A stretch of 46,031 nucleotides of DNA from Nemertoderma westbladi (taxonomy: Eukaryota; Xenacoelomorpha; Nemertodermatida; Nemertodermatidae). The position numbers were made by a program, and so were the translations under genes. Under the pieces are notes generated by a model that worked only from the letters and a program-made list of their open reading frames with translations, had not been told where the DNA came from and searched no databases. The DNA is taken from NCBI GenBank assembly GCA_032718475.1, contig JAUCBJ010005547.1, positions 1-46,031 of the forward strand. The letters run 5' to 3'. This document shows, one piece after another, positions 1 to 13,480 of this stretch. How positions within the stretch are numbered: the first letter of the stretch is position 1; every line of letters begins with the position of its first letter.

Positions 1-575
1 ATGTCCTTAGATCATCATAATGATGATGGGGTGATGATAACTCCACCTACTGGCTCCAGAAGTCGAGGAAATCCTGCCAAGTACCTAACTGATCTAGACT
101 TTGCTGATGACTTAGGAGTACTCTCAGAATCATTAGAGGGAGCCCAGCGGCTCCTCAGCTCATTAGAACATGCTGCTTCTAGTGTTGGTCTTTTTATTAA
201 CTCCAGAAAGACCAAAATTCTGACAGTTAACTTTGAAAGTCCTCAGCAAGTCTCTGATCGGATGAGCATAAGCTCAAAGGATGGTATGCTTGAGCATGTG
301 GACGACTTCTGTTACCTGGGATCATGGATCCGGAAGTCAGGTGAGGACCTTCGAATACGTAAGGGAAAGGCATGGGCAGCCTTGAATAGGCTTTCCAGGA
401 TTTGGAAGTCACCTAGAATTAATCGGAAACTTAAGGTCCGATTATTTAGAGCAGCAGTAGTTCCAGTACTCCTCTACGGGAGTCCATGCTGGGCTCTAAC
501 TGCTGAGGACACCAAATCTCTGGATGGCACATTCACAAGAATGCTACGCCGGGTACATTGTGTCAAGTACAATGC
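1..575 (+). pseudogene. Non-LTR retrotransposon (RTE/craft-like LINE) reverse transcriptase, C-terminal fragment
   Basis: About 191 codons in frame 1 encode the palm end and thumb of a LINE reverse transcriptase, the enzyme that copies element RNA at a nicked target site. Visible motifs are the catalytic FADD at residues 34-37 (the YxDD-type box), GLFINSRKTK at 63-72 (RT motif D), YLGS at 105-108 and LLYGSPCWALT at 157-167, followed by MLRR at 181-184. This order is typical of RTE- and craft-like invertebrate LINEs. The endonuclease and finger regions would lie left of the window, so the ATG at base 1 is only the window edge. After about residue 190 the usual continuation (a W-R-D-H type segment and the C-terminal basic region) is absent and the frame enters a 42-bp minisatellite. 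I infer a dead, 3'-truncated copy. It lies opposite in strand to the zinc-finger gene at the right end. Clade assignment is from motif memory and is less certain than the RT call. Confidence 0.85.
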
Positions 576-1315
576 ACCAATAATAACAGCCGCTGGGAGA
601 GTGCACGCGAGGAGCAGACCAATAATAACAGCCGCTGGGAGAGTGCACTCGAGGAGCAGACCAATAATAACAGCCGCTGGGAGAGTGCACTCGAGGAGCA
701 GACCAATAATAACAGCCGCTGGGAGAGTGCACGCGAGGAGCAGACCAATAATAACAGCCGCTGGGAGAGTGCACGCGAGGAGCAGACCAATAATAACAGC
801 CGCTGGGAGAGTGCACTCGAGGAGCAGACCAATAATAACAGCCGCTGGGAGAGTGCACGCGAGGAGCAGACCAATAATAACAGCCGCTGGGAGAGTGCAC
901 TCGAGGAGCAGACCAATAATAACAGCCGCTGGGAGAGTGCACTCGAGGAGCAGACCAATAATAACAGCTGCTGGGAGAGTGCACGCGAGGAGCAGACCAA
1001 TAATAACAGCCGCTGGGAGAGTGCACGCGAGGAGCAGACCAATAATAACAGCCGCTGGGAGAGGGAGAGTGCACGCGAGGAGCAGACCAATAATAACAGC
1101 CGCTGGGAGAGTGCACGCGAGGAGCAGACCAATAATAACAGCCGCTGGGAGAGTGTACGCGAGGAGCAGACCAATAATAACAGCCGCTGGGAGAGTGCAC
1201 TCGAGGAGCAGACCAATAATAACAGCCGCTGGGAGAGTGCACTCGAGGAGCAGACCAATAATAACAGCCGCTGGGAGAGTGCACGCGAGGAGCAGACCAA
1301 TAATAACAGCCGCTG
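576..1315. repeat. 42-bp minisatellite, about 17.5 copies
   Basis: Tandem copies of a 42-bp unit, each running from ACCAATAATAACAGCCGC through GGGAGAGTGCAC to GAGGAGCAG. Two unit types differ at one base (GCACGCGAGG or GCACTCGAGG). One unit carries a 6-bp duplication of GGGAGA at about 1063-1068, one has CAGCTGCTG near 966, and one has GTGTACGCG near 1154. Because 42 is a multiple of three and the unit has no stop in several frames, long open frames run through it on both strands. These frames look incidental: the best is a 14-residue period (NNNSRWESAREEQT, with R/L alternation), with no start context of its own and no sign of domain structure. The array abuts the LINE fragment on the left and the 50/56-bp satellite on the right without any spacer. 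Confidence 0.95.
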
Positions 1316-4300
1316 TGTATTATTATTAATTCAGACTCACTCTCCTATCCCGTGAGGGTACACGATGTATTATTATTAATTCAGACTCACTCTCCTATCC
1401 CGTGAGGGTACACGATGTATTATTATTATTATTAATTCAGACTCACTCTCCTATCCCGTGAGGGTACACGATGTATTATTATTATTAATTCAGACTCACT
1501 CTCCTATCCCGTGAGGGTACACGATGTATTATTATTATTATTAATTCAGACTCACTCTCCTATCCCGTGAGGGTACACGATGTATTATTATTATTATTAA
1601 TTCAGACTCACTCTCCTATCCCGTGAGGGTACACGATGTATTATTATTAATTCAGACTCACTCTCCTATCCCGTGAGGGTACACGATGTATTATTATTAA
1701 TTCAGACTCACTCTCCTATCCCGTGAGGGTACACGATGTATTATTATTATTATTAATTCAGACTCACTCTCCTATCCCGTGAGGGTACACGATGTATTAT
1801 TATTAATTCAGACTCACTCTCCTATCCCGTGAGGGTACACGATGTATTATTATTATTAATTCAGACTCACTCTCCTATCCCGTGAGGGTACACGATGTAT
1901 TATTATTATTATTAATTCAGACTCACTCTCCTATCCCGTGAGGGTACACGATGTATTATTATTAATTCAGACTCACTCTCCTATCCCGTGAGGGTACACG
2001 ATGTATTATTATTATTATTAATTCAGACTCACTCTCCTATCCCGTGAGGGTACACGATGTATTATTATTATTATTAATTCAGACTCACTCTCCTATCCCG
2101 TGAGGGTACACGATGTATTATTATTAATTCAGACTCACTCTCCTATCCCGTGAGGGTACACGATGTATTATTATTATTATTAATTCAGACTCACTCTCCT
2201 ATCCCGTGAGGGTACACGATGTATTATTATTAATTCAGACTCACTCTCCTATCCCGTGAGGGTACACGATGTATTATTATTATTATTAATTCAGACTCAC
2301 TCTCCTATCCCGTGAGGGTACACGATGTATTATTATTAATTCAGACTCACTCTCCTATCCCGTGAGGGTACACGATGTATTATTATTAATTCAGACTCAC
2401 TCTCCTATCCCGTGAGGGTACACGATGTATTATTATTATTATTAATTCAGACTCACTCTCCTATCCCGTGAGGGTACACGATGTATTATTATTAATTCAG
2501 ACTCACTCTCCTATCCCGTGAGGGTACACGATGTATTATTATTAATTCAGACTCACTCTCCTATCCCGTGAGGGTACACGATGTATTATTATTAATTCAG
2601 ACTCACTCTCCTATCCCGTGAGGGTACACGATGTATTATTATTAATTCAGACTCACTCTCCTATCCCGTGAGGGTACACGATGTATTATTATTATTATTA
2701 ATTCAGACTCACTCTCCTATCCCGTGAGGGTACACGATGTATTATTATTAATTCAGACTCACTCTCCTATCCCGTGAGGGTACACGATGTATTATTATTA
2801 ATTCAGACTCACTCTCCTATCCCGTGAGGGTACACGATGTATTATTATTATTATTAATTCAGACTCACTCTCCTATCCCGTGAGGGTACACGATGTATTA
2901 TTATTAATTCAGACTCACTCTCCTATCCCGTGAGGGTACACGATGTATTATTATTATTATAATTCAGACTCACTCTCCTATCCCGTGAGGGTACACGATG
3001 TATTATTATTAATTCAGACTCACTCTCCTATCCCGTGAGGGTACACGATGTATTATTATTAATTCAGACTCACTCTCCTATCCCGTGAGGGTACACGATG
3101 TATTATTATTATTATTAATTCAGACTCACTCTCCTATCCCGTGAGGGCACACGATGTATTATTATTAATTCAGACTCACTCTCCTATCCCGTGAGGGTAC
3201 ACGATGTATTATTATTATTATTATTCAGACTCACTCTCCTATCCCGTGAGGGTACACGATGTATTATTATTATTATTAATTCAGACTCACTCTCCTATCC
3301 CGTGAGGGTACACGATGTATTATTATTAATTCAGACTCACTCTCCTATCCCGTGAGGGTACACGATGTATTATTATTATTATTAATTCAGACTCACTCTC
3401 CTATCCCGTGAGGGTACACGATGTATTATTATTAATTCAGACTCACTCTCCTATCCCGTGAGGGTACACGATGTATTATTATTAATTCAGACTCACTCTC
3501 CTATCCCGTGAGGGTACACGATGTATTATTATTATTATTAATTCAGACTCACTCTCCTATCCCGTGAGGGTACACGATGTATTATTATTATTATTAATTC
3601 AGACTCACTCTCCTATCCCGTGAGGGTACACGATGTATTATTATTAATTCAGACTCACTCTCCTATCCCGTGAGGGTACACGATGTATTATTATTAATTC
3701 AGACTCACTCTCCTATCCCGTGAGGGTACACGATGTATTATTATTATTATTAATTCAGACTCACTCTCCTATCCCGTGAGGGTACACGATGTATTATTAT
3801 TAATTCAGACTCACTCTCCTATCCCGTGAGGGTACACGATGTATTATTATTATTATTAATTCAGACTCACTCTCCTATCCCGTGAGGGTACACGATGTAT
3901 TATTATTATTATTAATTCAGACTCACTCTCCTATCCCGTGAGGGTACACGATGTATTATTATTATTATTAATTCAGACTCACTCTCCTATCCCGTGAGGG
4001 TACACGATGTATTATTATTAATTCAGACTCACTCTCCTATCCCGTGAGGGTACACGATGTATTATTATTAATTCAGACTCACTCTCCTATCCCGTGAGGG
4101 TACACGATGTATTATTATTATTATTAATTCAGACTCACTCTCCTATCCCGTGAGGGTACACGATGTTTATTATTATTATTAATTCAGACTCACTCTCCTA
4201 TCCCGTGAGGGTACACGATGTATTATTATTATTATTAATTCAGACTCACTCTCCTATCCCGTGAGGGTACACGATGTATTATTATTAATTCAGACTCACT

Positions 4301-7300
4301 CTCCTATCCCGTGAGGGTACACGATGTATTATTATTATTAATTCAGACTCACTCTCCTATCCCGTGAGGGTACACGATGTATTATTATTATTATTAATTC
4401 AGACTCACTCTCCTATCCCGTGAGGGTACACGATGTATTATTATTATTATTAATTCAGACTCACTCTCCTATCCCGTGAGGGTACACGATGTATTATTAT
4501 TAATTCAGACTCACTCTCCTATCCCGTGAGGGTACACGATGTATTATTATTAATTCAGACTCACTCTCCTATCCCGTGAGGGTACACGATGTATTATTAT
4601 TATTATTAATTCAGACTCACTCTCCTATCCCGTGAGGGTACACGATGTATTATTATTATTATTAATTCAGACTCACTCTCCTATCCCGTGAGGGTACACG
4701 ATGTATTATTATTATTATTAATTCAGACTCACTCTCCTATCCCGTGAGGGTACACGATGTATTATTATTATTATTAATTCAGACTCACTCTCCTATCCCG
4801 TGAGGGTACACGATGTATTATTATTAATTCAGACTCACTCTCCTATCCCGTGAGGGTACACGATGTATTATTATTAATTCAGACTCACTCTCCTATCCCG
4901 TGAGGGTACACGATGTATTATTATTATTATTAATTCAGACTCACTCTCCTATCCCGTGAGGGTACACGATGTATTATTATTATTATTAATTCAGACTCAC
5001 TCTCCTATCCCGTGAGGGTACACGATGTATTATTATTATTATTAATTCAGACTCACTCTCCTATCCCGTGAGGGTACACGATGTATTATTATTAATTCAG
5101 ACTCACTCTCCTATCCCGTGAGGGTACACGATGTATTATTATTATTATTAATTCAGACTCACTCTCCTATCCCGTGAGGGTACACGATGTATTATTATTA
5201 ATTCAGACTCACTCTCCTATCCCGTGAGGGTACACGATGTATTATTATTAATTCAGACTCACTCTCCTATCCCGTGAGGGTACACGATGTATTATTATTA
5301 TTATTAATTCAGACTCACTCTCCTATCCCGTGAGGGTACACGATGTATTATTATTATTATTAATTCAGACTCACTCTCCTATCCCGTGAGGGTACACGAT
5401 GTATTATTATTAATTCAGACTCACTCTCCTATCCCGTGAGGGTACACGATGTATTATTATTAATTCAGACTCACTCTCCTATCCCGTGAGGGTACACGAT
5501 GTATTATTATTATTATTAATTCAGACTCACTCTCCTATCCCGTGAGGGTACACGATGTATTATTATTATTATTAATTCAGACTCACTCTCCTATCCCGTG
5601 AGGGTACACGATGTATTATTATTATTATTAATTCAGACTCACTCTCCTATCCCGTGAGGGTACACGATGTATTATTATTATTATTAATTCAGACTCACTC
5701 TCCTATCCCGTGAGGGTACACGATGTATTATTATTATTATTAATTCAGACTCACTCTCCTATCCCGTGAGGGTACACGATGTATTATTATTAATTCAGAC
5801 TCACTCTCCTATCCCGTGAGGGTACACGATGTATTATTATTATTATTAATTCAGACTCACTCTCCTATCCCGTGAGGGTACACGATGTATTATTATTAAT
5901 TCAGACTCACTCTCCTATCCCGTGAGGGTACACGATGTATTATTATTAATTCAGACTCACTCTCCTATCCCGTGAGGGTACACGATGTATTATTATTATT
6001 ATTAATTCAGACTCACTCTCCTATCCCGTGAGGGTACACGATGTATTATTATTAATTCAGACTCACTCTCCTATCCCGTGAGGGTACACGATGTATTATT
6101 ATTATTATTAATTCAGACTCACTCTCCTATCCCGTGAGGGTACACGATGTATTATTATTAATTCAGACTCACTCTCCTATCCCGTGAGGGTACACGATGT
6201 ATTATTATTATTATTAATTCAGACTCACTCTCCTATCCCGTGAGGGTACACGATGTATTATTATTATTATTAATTCAGACTCACTCTCCTATCCCGTGAG
6301 GGTACACGATGTATTATTATTAATTCAGACTCACTCTCCTATCCCGTGAGGGTACACGATGTATTATTATTATTAATTCAGACTCACTCTCCTATCCCGT
6401 GAGGGTACACGATGTATTATTATTATTATTATTCAGACTCACTCTCCTATCCCGTGAGGGTACACGATGTATTATTATTATTATTAATTCAGACTCACTC
6501 TCCTATCCCGTGAGGGTACACGATGTATTATTATTAATTCAGACTCACTCTCCTATCCCGTGAGGGTACACGATGTTTATTATTATTATTAATTCAGACT
6601 CACTCTCCTATCCCGTGAGGGTACACGATGTATTATTATTATTATTAATTCAGACTCACTCTCCTATCCCGTGAGGGTACACGATGTATTATTATTATTA
6701 ATTCAGACTCACTCTCCTATCCCGTGAGGGTACACGATGTATTATTATTAATTCAGACTCACTCTCCTATCCCGTGAGGGTACACGATGTATTATTATTA
6801 ATTCAGACTCACTCTCCTATCCCGTGAGGGTACACGATGTATTATTATTATTATTAATTCAGACTCACTCTCCTATCCCGTGAGGGTACACGATGTATTA
6901 TTATTAATTCAGACTCACTCTCCTATCCCGTGAGGGTACACGATGTATTATTATTATTATTAATTCAGACTCACTCTCCTATCCCGTGAGGGTACACGAT
7001 GTATTATTATTAATTCAGACTCACTCTCCTATCCCGTGAGGGTACACGATGTATTATTATTAATTCAGACTCACTCTCCTATCCCGTGAGGGTACACGAT
7101 GTATTATTATTATTAATTCAGACTCACTCTCCTATCCCGTGAGGGTACACGATGTATTATTATTATTATTAATTCAGACTCACTCTCCTATCCCGTGAGG
7201 GTACACGATGTATTATTATTAATTCAGACTCACTCTCCTATCCCGTGAGGGTACACGATGTATTATTATTATTATTAATTCAGACTCACTCTCCTATCCC

Positions 7301-10300
7301 GTGAGGGTACACGATGTATTATTATTAATTCAGACTCACTCTCCTATCCCGTGAGGGTACACGATGTATTATTATTAATTCAGACTCACTCTCCTATCCC
7401 GTGAGGGTACACGATGTATTATTATTATTATTAATTCAGACTCACTCTCCTATCCCGTGAGGGTACACGATGTATTATTATTATTATTAATTCAGACTCA
7501 CTCTCCTATCCCGTGAGGGTACACGATGTATTATTATTAATTCAGACTCACTCTCCTATCCCGTGAGGGTACACGATGTATTATTATTATTAATTCAGAC
7601 TCACTCTCCTATCCCGTGAGGGTACACGATGTATTATTATTAATTCAGACTCACTCTCCTATCCCGTGAGGGTACACGATGTATTATTATTATTATTAAT
7701 CAGACTCACTCTCCTATCCCGTGAGGGTACACGATGTATTATTATTATTATTAATTCAGACTCACTCTCCTATCCCGTGAGGGTACACGATGTATTATTA
7801 TTAATTCAGACTCACTCTCCTATCCCGTGAGGGTACACGATGTATTATTATTAATTCAGACTCACTCTCCTATCCCGTGAGGGTACACGATGTATTATTA
7901 TTAATTCAGACTCACTCTCCTATCCCGTGAGGGTACACGATGTATTATTATTATTATTAATTCAGACTCACTCTCCTATCCCGTGAGGGTACACGATGTA
8001 TTATTATTATTAATTCAGACTCACTCTCCTATCCCGTGAGGGTACACGATGTATTATTATTAATTCAGACTCACTCTCCTATCCCGTGAGGGTACACGAT
8101 GTATTATTATTAATTCAGACTCACTCTCCTATCCCGTGAGGGTACACGATGTATTATTATTATTATTAATTCAGACTCACTCTCCTATCCCGTGAGGGTA
8201 CACGATGTATTATTATTAATTCAGACTCACTCTCCTATCCCGTGAGGGTACACGATGTATTATTATTATTATTAATTCAGACTCACTCTCCTATCCCGTG
8301 AGGGTACACGATGTATTATTATTAATTCAGACTCACTCTCCTATCCCGTGAGGGTACACGATGTATTATTATTATTATTAATTCAGACTCACTCTCCTAT
8401 CCCGTGAGGGTACACGATGTATTATTATTATTATTAATTCAGACTCACTCTCCTATCCCGTGAGGGTACACGATGTATTATTATTATTATTAATTCAGAC
8501 TCACTCTCCTATCCCGTGAGGGTACACGATGTATTATTATTATTATTAATTCAGACTCACTCTCCTATCCCGTGAGGGTACACGATGTATTATTATTATT
8601 ATTAATTCAGACTCACTCTCCTATCCCGTGAGGGTACACGATGTATTATTATTATTATTCAGACTCACTCTCCTATCCCGTGAGGGTACACGATGTATTA
8701 TTATTATTATTAATTCAGACTCACTCTCCTATCCCGTGAGGGTACACGATGTATTATTATTATTATTAATTCAGACTCACTCTCCTATCCCGTGAGGGTA
8801 CACGATGTATTATTATTAATTCAGACTCACTCTCCTATCCCGTGAGGGTACACGATGTATTATTATTATTATTAATTCAGACTCACTCTCCTATCCCGTG
8901 AGGGTACACGATGTATTATTATTATTATTAATTCAGACTCACTCTCCTATCCCGTGAGGGTACACGATGTATTATTATTATTATTAATTCAGACTCACTC
9001 TCCTATCCCGTGAGGGTACACGATGTATTATTATTATTATTAATTCAGACTCACTCTCCTATCCCGTGAGGGTACACGATGTATTATTATTATTATTAAT
9101 TCAGACTCACTCTCCTATCCCGTGAGGGTACACGATGTATTATTATTATTAATTCAGACTCACTCTCCTATCCCGTGAGGGTACACGATGTATTATTATT
9201 AATTCAGACTCACTCTCCTATCCCGTGAGGGTACACGATGTATTATTATTATTATTAATTCAGACTCACTCTCCTATCCCGTGAGGGTACACGATGTATT
9301 ATTATTAATTCAGACTCACTCTCCTATCCCGTGAGGGTACACGATGTATTATTATTAATTCAGACTCACTCTCCTATCCCGTGAGGGTACACGATGTATT
9401 ATTATTATTATTAATTCAGACTCACTCTCCTATCCCGTGAGGGTACACGATGTATTATTATTATTATTAATTCAGACTCACTCTCCTATCCCGTGAGGGT
9501 ACACGATGTATTATTATTAATTCAGACTCACTCTCCTATCCCGTGAGGGTACACGATGTATTATTATTATTAATTCAGACTCACTCTCCTATCCCGTGAG
9601 GGTACACGATGTATTATTATTATTATTAATTCAGACTCACTCTCCTATCCCGTGAGGGTACACGATGTATTATTATTATTAATTCAGACTCACTCTCCTA
9701 TCCCGTGAGGGTACACGATGTATTATTATTAATTCAGACTCACTCTCCTATCCCGTGAGGGTACACGATGTATTATTATTAATTCAGACTCACTCTCCTA
9801 TCCCGTGAGGGTACACGATGTATTATTATTATTATTAATTCAGACTCACTCTCCTATCCCGTGAGGGTACACGATGTATTATTATTATTATTAATTCAGA
9901 CTCACTCTCCTATCCCGTGAGGGTACACGATGTATTATTATTATTATTAATTCAGACTCACTCTCCTATCCCGTGAGGGTACACGATGTATTATTATTAT
10001 TATTAATTCAGACTCACTCTCCTATCCCGTGAGGGTACACGATGTATTATTATTATTATTAATCAGACTCACTCTCCTATCCCGTGAGGGTACACGATGT
10101 ATTATTATTATTATTAATTCAGACTCACTCTCCTATCCCGTGAGGGTACACGATGTATTATTATTATTATTAATTCAGACTCACTCTCCTATCCCGTGAG
10201 GGTACACGATGTATTATTATTAATTCAGACTCACTCTCCTATCCCGTGAGGGTACACGATGTATTATTATTATTATTAATTCAGACTCACTCTCCTATCC

Positions 10301-13300
10301 CGTGAGGGTACACGATGTATTATTATTAATTCAGACTCACTCTCCTATCCCGTGAGGGTACACGATGTATTATTATTATTATTAATTCAGACTCACTCTC
10401 CTATCCCGTGAGGGTACACGATGTATTATTATTATTATTAATTCAGACTCACTCTCCTATCCCGTGAGGGTACACGATGTATTATTATTATTATTAACTC
10501 AGACTCACTCTCCTATCCCGTGAGGGTACACGATGTATTATTATTAATTCAGACTCACTCTCCTATCCCGTGAGGGTACACGATGTATTATTATTAATTC
10601 AGACTCACTCTCCTATCCCGTGAGGGTACACGATGTATTATTATTATTATTCAGACTCACTCTCCTATCCCGTGAGGGTACACGATGTATTATTATTATT
10701 ATTAACTCAGACTCACTCTCCTATCCCGTGAGGGTACACGATGTATTATTATTAATTCAGACTCACTCTCCTATCCCGTGAGGGTACACGATGTATTATT
10801 ATTAACTCAGACTCACTCTCCTATCCCGTGAGGGTACACGATGTATTATTATTATTATTAATTCAGACTCACTCTCCTATCCCGTGAGGGTACACGATGT
10901 ATTATTATTATTATTAACTCAGACTCACTCTCCTATCCCGTGAGGGTACACGATGTATTATTATTATTATTAATTCAGACTCACTCTCCTATCCCGTGAG
11001 GGTACACGATGTATTATTATTAATTCAGACTCACTCTCCTATCCCGTGAGGGTACACGATGTATTATTATTAATTCAGACTCACTCTCCTATCCCGTGAG
11101 GGTACACGATGTATTATTATTAATTCAGACTCACTCTCCTATCCCGTGAGGGTACACGATGTATTATTATTATTATTAATTCAGACTCACTCTCCTATCC
11201 CGTGAGGGTACACGATGTATTATTATTAATTCAGACTCACTCTCCTATCCCGTGAGGGTACACGATGTATTATTATTATTATTAATTCAGACTCACTCTC
11301 CTATCCCGTGAGGGTACACGATGTATTATTATTAATTCAGACTCACTCTCCTATCCCGTGAGGGTACACGATGTATTATTATTATTATTAATTCAGACTC
11401 ACTCTCCTATCCCGTGAGGGTACACGATGTATTATTATTAATTCAGACTCACTCTCCTATCCCGTGAGGGTACACGATGTATTATTATTATTATTAATTC
11501 AGACTCACTCTCCTATCCCGTGAGGGTACACGATGTATTATTATTATTATTAATTCAGACTCACTCTCCTATCCCGTGAGGGTACACGATGTATTATTAT
11601 TAATTCAGACTCACTCTCCTATCCCGTGAGGGTACACGATGTATTATTATTATTATTAATTCAGACTCACTCTCCTATCCCGTGAGGGTACACGATGTAT
11701 TATTATTATTATTAATTCAGACTCACTCTCCTATCCCGTGAGGGTACACGATGTATTATTATTATTATTAATCAGACTCACTCTCCTATCCCGTGAGGGT
11801 ACACGATGTATTATTATTATTATTAATCAGACTCACTCTCCTATCCCGTGAGGGTACACGATGTATTATTATTAATTCAGACTCACTCTCCTATCCCGTG
11901 AGGGTACACGATGTATTATTATTATTATTAATTCAGACTCACTCTCCTATCCCGTGAGGGTACACGATGTATTATTATTATTAATTCAGACTCACTCTCC
12001 TATCCCGTGAGGGTACACGATGTATTATTATTATTATTAACTCAGACTCACTCTCCTATCCCGTGAGGGTACACGATGTATTATTATTATTATTAACTCA
12101 GACTCACTCTCCTATCCCGTGAGGGTACACGATGTATTATTATTATTATTAATTCAGACTCACTCTCCTATCCCGTGAGGGTACACGATGTATTATTATT
12201 AATTCAGACTCACTCTCCTATCCCGTGAGGGTACACGATGTATTATTATTATTATTAATTCAGACTCACTCTCCTATCCCGTGAGGGTACACGATGTATT
12301 ATTATTATTATTAACTCAGACTCACTCTCCTATCCCGTGAGGGTACACGATGTATTATTATTATTATTAATTCAGACTCACTCTCCTATCCCGTGAGGGT
12401 ACACGATGTATTATTATTAATTCAGACTCACTCTCCTATCCCGTGAGGGTACACGATGTATTATTATTAATTCAGACTCACTCTCCTATCCCGTGAGGGT
12501 ACACGATGTATTATTATTAATTCAGACTCACTCTCCTATCCCGTGAGGGTACACGATGTATTATTATTATTATTAATTCAGACTCACTCTCCTATCCCGT
12601 GAGGGTACACGATGTATTATTATTAATTCAGACTCACTCTCCTATCCCGTGAGGGTACACGATGTATTATTATTATTATTAATTCAGACTCACTCTCCTA
12701 TCCCGTGAGGGTACACGATGTATTATTATTAATTCAGACTCACTCTCCTATCCCGTGAGGGTACACGATGTATTATTATTATTATTAATTCAGACTCACT
12801 CTCCTATCCCGTGAGGGTACACGATGTATTATTATTAATTCAGACTCACTCTCCTATCCCGTGAGGGTACACGATGTATTATTATTATTATTAATTCAGA
12901 CTCACTCTCCTATCCCGTGAGGGTACACGATGTATTATTATTATTATTAATTCAGACTCACTCTCCTATCCCGTGAGGGTACACGATGTATTATTATTAA
13001 TTCAGACTCACTCTCCTATCCCGTGAGGGTACACGATGTATTATTATTATTATTAATTCAGACTCACTCTCCTATCCCGTGAGGGTACACGATGTATTAT
13101 TATTATTATTAATTCAGACTCACTCTCCTATCCCGTGAGGGTACACGATGTATTATTATTAATTCAGACTCACTCTCCTATCCCGTGAGGGTACACGATG
13201 TATTATTATTATTATTAATTCAGACTCACTCTCCTATCCCGTGAGGGTACACGATGTATTATTATTAATTCAGACTCACTCTCCTATCCCGTGAGGGTAC

Positions 13301-13480
13301 ACGATGTATTATTATTAATTCAGACTCACTCTCCTATCCCGTGAGGGTACACGATGTATTATTATTAATTCAGACTCACTCTCCTATCCCGTGAGGGTAC
13401 ACGATGTATTATTATTAATTCAGACTCACTCTCCTATCCCGTGAGGGTACACGATGTATTATTATTAATTCAGACTCACT
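1316..13480. repeat. Array domain 1: homogeneous TCCCG/GGGTAC units
   Basis: In this first ~12 kb nearly all units carry TATCCCG and GGGTACACG. I saw no TATCTCG unit here and one GGGCACACG unit (about 3141-3150). AACTCAG units first appear near 10496 and recur to about 12315. Units of 50 and 56 bp are mixed; 53-bp units are scattered. The boundary is set by the first TATCTCG unit at about 13487. Confidence 0.7.

Noticed and set aside
1-1329. A single 442-residue protein joining the RT to the 42-bp repeat
   Set aside because: The RT homology ends at about residue 190; the remainder is a minisatellite open by chance because its unit is 42 bp.
544-1355. Long + and - strand repetitive open frames over the 42-bp array
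   Set aside because: They are the same minisatellite read in other frames, with no domain, start context or codon signal.
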